Shown here one piece after another: positions 5,827 to 8,117 of a DNA stretch of 8,117 nt (positions within the stretch are counted from its first letter, which is position 1; every line of letters starts with the position of its first letter). The stretch covers positions 1-8,117 of the forward strand of contig DNXB01000609.1 of the NCBI GenBank assembly GCA_003506995.1, given 5' to 3'. A model generated the notes under the pieces. That model was not told where the DNA came from, did no database searches, and saw nothing but the letters and a program-made list of their open reading frames with translations. The DNA is from Verrucomicrobiales bacterium. Lineage in GTDB: Bacteria > Verrucomicrobiota > Verrucomicrobiia > Verrucomicrobiales > Verrucomicrobiaceae. Position numbers and translations under genes: made by a program.

Positions 5827-6605
5827 TCCGAGTGGCTTTCAATCACCGCCCAGGCGTTGTGATTGTGGATGGATTCGTAGTTTTCGGCCTCGACGCGGAA
5901 CCAGGTGATGCGCGAATGCGCCTTGGCCTTCACGGCGACGTTGCGCACGAGATCTTCGACGAAGACCGGATTGTCGTAGGCGGCTTCGGTGACGAACTTT
6001 TCGTCGGGACGTTTCAAAATGCTGTACAGCTCGCTGCTGGCGCTGGATTCGACGAGTTCGATGAGATCCTCGATCCAGACCGGTTCGGTGAAGCGGACGG
6101 AAAGCGTGACGGTGCCGCGCTGGTTGTGGGCGCCACGGGCGCTGATGGCTTTCGAGCAAGGGCAGAGCGTGGCGACGGGCACCTCGACGGTGAGCACGAA
6201 GTCGGTCTTCTTCGCATCGGCGTTCACTTCAAAGATGACTCCGTAGTCGAGCAGGCCTTCGGCACCGGAGACCGGCGCTTTTTTGGCACGGAAGTAAGGG
6301 AAGCGCATCTCGACGTGCGCTTTGTCGGCATGGAGCTTTTTCATCAGCTCACGCGGCATGGCGACGATGTTGGAAACGGTGAGCTCGGTGCCGTGCGCGT
6401 GCAATATCTCAACGAAACGGCTCATGTGCGTGCCTTTGAACTGATGCGGCAGATCAACGGCGAGCGAGACGGTGGCGACGGTGTGCTGCACGGCGGCATC
6501 ACGGTCGCGGATGCGCATGGGGAAGCGCAGGCTGCGGACGCCGACGCGGTCAATGGGCAGACGGCGGTCATCAAGCTCGCTTTGCGTGTCTTGGAGGGCG
6601 GACAT
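5811..6605 (-). CDS. folE2: GTP cyclohydrolase FolE2 (type IB)
   Basis: A 264-residue enzyme converting GTP to 7,8-dihydroneopterin triphosphate, the entry to folate and 7-deazapurine (queuosine) synthesis. What is seen: RRLPIDRVGVRSLRFPM (14-30), the substrate-site motif KGTHMSRF (57-64), VEMRFPYF (98-105), the metal and catalytic segment VATLCPCSKAIS (144-155) with Cys148/Cys150, GAHNQRG (158-164) with His160, and a C-terminal NHNAWA motif. Unlike FolE (IA), this family is not restricted to zinc and in several bacteria is induced by Zur under zinc limitation. The last residues (MTND) and stop are encoded by the adjoining repeat element and are probably not conserved. ATG 6605 gives the normal length; it has no nearby Shine-Dalgarno motif, but a hairpin lies 14 bp upstream. 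Confidence 0.95.
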   Translation of the reverse strand: MSALQDTQSELDDRRLPIDRVGVRSLRFPMRIRDRDAAVQHTVATVSLAVDLPHQFKGTHMSRFVEILHAHGTELTVSNIVAMPRELMKKLHADKAHVEMRFPYFRAKKAPVSGAEGLLDYGVIFEVNADAKKTDFVLTVEVPVATLCPCSKAISARGAHNQRGTVTLSVRFTEPVWIEDLIELVESSASSELYSILKRPDEKFVTEAAYDNPVFVEDLVRNVAVKAKAHSRITWFRVEAENYESIHNHNAWAVIESHSEMTND

Positions 6606-6619
6606 GGCTGGAAATGAAA

Positions 6620-6652
6620 CTTCCCACTGCCGCGTGCTGCAACAGTGGGAAG
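6620..6652 (-). terminator. Hairpin between rpsR and folE2 (terminator or leader structure)
   Basis: A perfect 10-bp stem, CTTCCCACTG (6620-6629) with CAGTGGGAAG (6643-6652), and a 13-nt loop. As minus-strand RNA it is followed by UUUCAUUUCC and then, 14 nt after the stem, the folE2 ATG. It could partly terminate transcription leaving rpsR or control folE2 translation. The U-tract is short, and no known riboswitch consensus was recognised. Confidence 0.55.
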
Positions 6653-6688
6653 CGGATCAAAAGAAACCCTTCACGGGCGGCCTGCGGA

Positions 6689-6928
6689 TCAAGGCAGAAG
6701 ATTCACAGCGCGGGCGCGCTTGATCTCACGAATGACCTTGCGGTGCAGCCAGGCAGGAAGACCGGTGATGCGGCGGGGGATGAGCTTGCCGGATTCGGTG
6801 GTGAAACGGGAAAGGATCTCAGGATTGGTGTAAACGAGCTTCTCCACGGGAATGTCCACCCGGCGGCGCGGCATCTTGCGATTGGCGCGGCGGAAGTTGG
6901 ACATGCGTTCTTTGGTCTTCGGTTGCAT
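6689..6928 (-). CDS. rpsR: Small ribosomal subunit protein S18 (cysteine-less form)
   Basis: A 79-residue 30S-subunit protein that binds with S6 at the platform. The core VDIPVEKLVYTNPEILSRFTTESGKLIPRRITGLPAWLHRKVIREIKRARAVNLLP is clearly S18 (compare the family's RFITERGKILPRRITG and AIKRAR...LLP). It has no cysteine at all: the N-terminal Cys residues of C+ forms are absent (FRRANRKMPRR here), and the usual TGTCAKHQR is replaced by TGLPAWLHR. It is therefore a C- type that cannot bind zinc. It lies 17 bp after rpmG, and S6 is not its neighbour, unlike the common rpsF-ssb-rpsR order. ATG 6928 gives the family length; ATG 6904 is an alternative. Confidence 0.93.
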   Translation of the reverse strand: MQPKTKERMSNFRRANRKMPRRRVDIPVEKLVYTNPEILSRFTTESGKLIPRRITGLPAWLHRKVIREIKRARAVNLLP

Positions 6929-6945
6929 GGCGGTCAGGGTAAAAA

Positions 6946-7119
6946 TTAGCGGGTTTCGCGGTGAAGGGTGCGCTTTTTCATGAAGTGGTTGAACTTCACC
7001 TTCTCAAGACGGCCCGGCGTGCGGACGCTTTTCTTGTTACGTGTGGTCACATAACGGGAGGGCGGCATTCCTGCGGCCTTCGCTTCGGTGCATTCAAGGG
7101 TGATGATTTCTCGCGGCAT
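6946..7119 (-). CDS. rpmG: Large ribosomal subunit protein L33 (zinc ligands mostly lost)
   Basis: A 57-residue protein read from ATG 7119 to TAA 6946-6948. It begins MPREIITLECTEAKAAGMPP, continues SRYVTTRNKKSVRTPGRLEK and VKFNHFMKKRTLHRETR. The YVTTRNKK and LHRETR motifs identify L33 of the 50S subunit. Zinc-binding L33 has two CxxC pairs; here only Cys10 remains (CTEA instead of CxxC), and the second pair is replaced by FNHFM, so zinc binding is very unlikely. It starts 23 bp after the dksA-like stop and ends 17 bp before rpsR, consistent with one operon. No Shine-Dalgarno motif is visible. Confidence 0.92.
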   Translation of the reverse strand: MPREIITLECTEAKAAGMPPSRYVTTRNKKSVRTPGRLEKVKFNHFMKKRTLHRETR

Positions 7120-7142
7120 AAATTTGGGGCGCGGAGGCTAGG

Positions 7143-8117
7143 TCACTCCTTGGAGAAGTCAAGTGATTCACCGGAGTTGTTATTATTGGCGGCGGGCGTG
7201 GCGTCGTCCTCGTCCTTGTCGTCGTCTGTGGCGTCGTCGGCATTGTCGAGGCCGAAGAGGGAGTGGACGGGGCGGCTCCAGCGGCCGCTCATCTGGCTGC
7301 GCTCGAGTTTTTCCTGATAGGTCACGGAGTAACGGGCGAAGGGCATGGCCTCGAGACGTTCCTCGGGGATTTGAACTCCCGTGCCTTCGCAGAGGCCGTA
7401 GGTGCCGGTTTCGATGCGCTTGAGCGCCTCGTTGATCTCGTAGAGGGCGTCTTGCTCCTTGCCGAGGAGGCTGAGGGCGAAGTCGCGGTCATAGGCGTCG
7501 CTGCCGGCATCGGCCTGATGCATGCCGAAGGCGGAGGAGTCGCCGCCTTCATTGCGAATGGTCTCGCTGGCGACACCTTCGATGGAGTTCAGGTAGGCGT
7601 CACGCAGCTCGACGAGGCGCTGCTTCTGCTTCTTGAGGAAGGTGGTCATTTTCACCGGACCCTTGGCGATCTCGATGGTGACGCCCTCCTCCTCGCGGTT
7701 GGCGCGGGAGCGCGGCGTGCCGGCGGTGGAAATGGAGGTGCGTCCCTTCGCGGCAAGCGGGGGAGGGGTGGATTTGGAGGACTTGGCCGAAGCGGAGGGC
7801 TTTGCCACGGACTTCACCGGAGCCGGGGCTGGCGCGGGCGCAGGGGCGACTGGTTTTGCCACAGGCTTCGCGGCTTTCACCGGTGCGCTGGCTTTCTTGG
7901 CCGGAGCGGGAGCCTTTTTGACCGGGGCGGTCTTGGCGGCAGGCTTTTTAGCGACTGCGGCGGGTTTCTTGGCGGGAGCTTTTTTGGGAGCGGCTTTCTT
8001 CACAGGTTTGGGGGAGGGTTTCTTGGGCGCGGGCTTTTTTGGCGCGGCTTTTTTCGGAAGGGGCTTGCTCTTCGACTTCACCACGGGCTTCGCCGCCTTT
8101 TTGGCAGGTGCTTTCTT
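7143..8117 (-). CDS. DksA/TraR-family protein with histone-H1-like Lys/Ala/Pro N-terminal region (5' partial)
   Basis: The frame stays open to the right edge (KKAPAKKAAKP precedes the GTG at 8084), so the start lies outside the window. About the first 110 visible residues are a low-complexity Lys-Ala-Pro stretch (repeated KKAAPKKP, KKAPAPAKK, APAPAPAP) like histone H1 tails, likely disordered and nucleic-acid binding. A DksA/TraR core follows: coiled coil KMTTFLKKQKQRLVELRDAYL, then GSDAYDRDFALSLLGKEQDALYEINEALKRIETGTYG, the family motif with tip acidic residues. The zinc finger is degenerate: LCEGTG keeps one Cys (codon 7389-7391) and ARYSVTYQ has lost the second pair. The C-terminus is a very acidic tail (DDATDDDKDEDD). 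DksA proteins enter the RNA polymerase secondary channel and adjust rRNA and stress transcription. That role here is inferred by family. Confidence 0.85.
   Translation of the reverse strand, partial: KKAPAKKAAKPVVKSKSKPLPKKAAPKKPAPKKPSPKPVKKAAPKKAPAKKPAAVAKKPAAKTAPVKKAPAPAKKASAPVKAAKPVAKPVAPAPAPAPAPVKSVAKPSASAKSSKSTPPPLAAKGRTSISTAGTPRSRANREEEGVTIEIAKGPVKMTTFLKKQKQRLVELRDAYLNSIEGVASETIRNEGGDSSAFGMHQADAGSDAYDRDFALSLLGKEQDALYEINEALKRIETGTYGLCEGTGVQIPEERLEAMPFARYSVTYQEKLERSQMSGRWSRPVHSLFGLDNADDATDDDKDEDDATPAANNNNSGESLDFSKE

Noticed and set aside
5832..6617. Plus-strand open frame (261 codons) opposite folE2
   Set aside because: Mirror frame of an intact FolE2 with no family signature.
6929..7142. 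Zur box upstream of rpsR or rpmG
   Set aside because: The 17-bp and 23-bp gaps hold no AT-rich palindrome of the known Zur type; a site would have to lie beyond the right edge.
7374..7391. Sequencing error as the cause of the missing DksA cysteines
   Set aside because: The frame is intact on both sides, and Cys are replaced at several separate positions in three neighbouring genes, so single errors cannot explain it.
7745..8117. Nucleotide tandem repeat as a separate element
   Set aside because: The repetition follows from Lys/Ala/Pro codons in an open coding frame, so it is described within the DksA-like gene.

Overview
The window looks like a chromosomal stretch of a GC-rich Gram-negative bacterium, most likely a member of the Verrucomicrobia (Prosthecobacter/Verrucomicrobium-like). 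This placement is inferred. It rests on a DksA/TraR-type protein with a long Lys-Ala-Pro extension and a degenerate zinc finger, cysteine-poor S18 and L33 proteins, palindromic intergenic repeats and a near absence of Shine-Dalgarno motifs. No sequence search was possible.

Left part (1-2238): an accessory region. It starts with the 3' end of a phosphodiester-glycosidase (NAGPA/DUF2233-like) gene. A HicB antitoxin gene (+) and a HicA toxin gene (-) follow, facing each other tail to tail with an 11-bp overlap; the family normally forms a same-strand operon. The pair is bracketed by an 18-bp direct repeat (17/18 identical) that duplicates the last codons and stop of the glycosidase gene. Removing one repeat unit would place the glycosidase stop 30 bp before the next gene, so the toxin-antitoxin pair looks like an insert between two formerly adjacent genes. 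That next gene encodes an exported PHP-type metallohydrolase of the CehA/McbA group.

Boundary (2233-2291): a 59-bp cruciform-like inverted repeat contains the stop codons of both converging transcription units.

Right part (2290-8117): seven genes, all on the minus strand. In transcription order they are a DksA/TraR-like protein with a histone-H1-like tail (N-terminus beyond the window), rpmG (L33), rpsR (S18), folE2 (GTP cyclohydrolase IB), a Sua5-type threonylcarbamoyl-AMP synthase, murJ (lipid II flippase) and a small membrane-anchored protein. The first three are closely packed and probably co-transcribed; murJ and the small membrane protein are 6 bp apart. Hairpins or repeats separate rpsR from folE2, folE2 from sua5, and sua5 from murJ.

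The strongest biological theme is that dksA-like, rpmG, rpsR and folE2 are all in their zinc-independent or cysteine-less forms and adjacent. Elsewhere these same four functions are typical members of Zur (zinc-limitation) regulons. No Zur box was recognised, and the cysteine-less forms may simply be the lineage norm, so a zinc-sparing island is a hypothesis.
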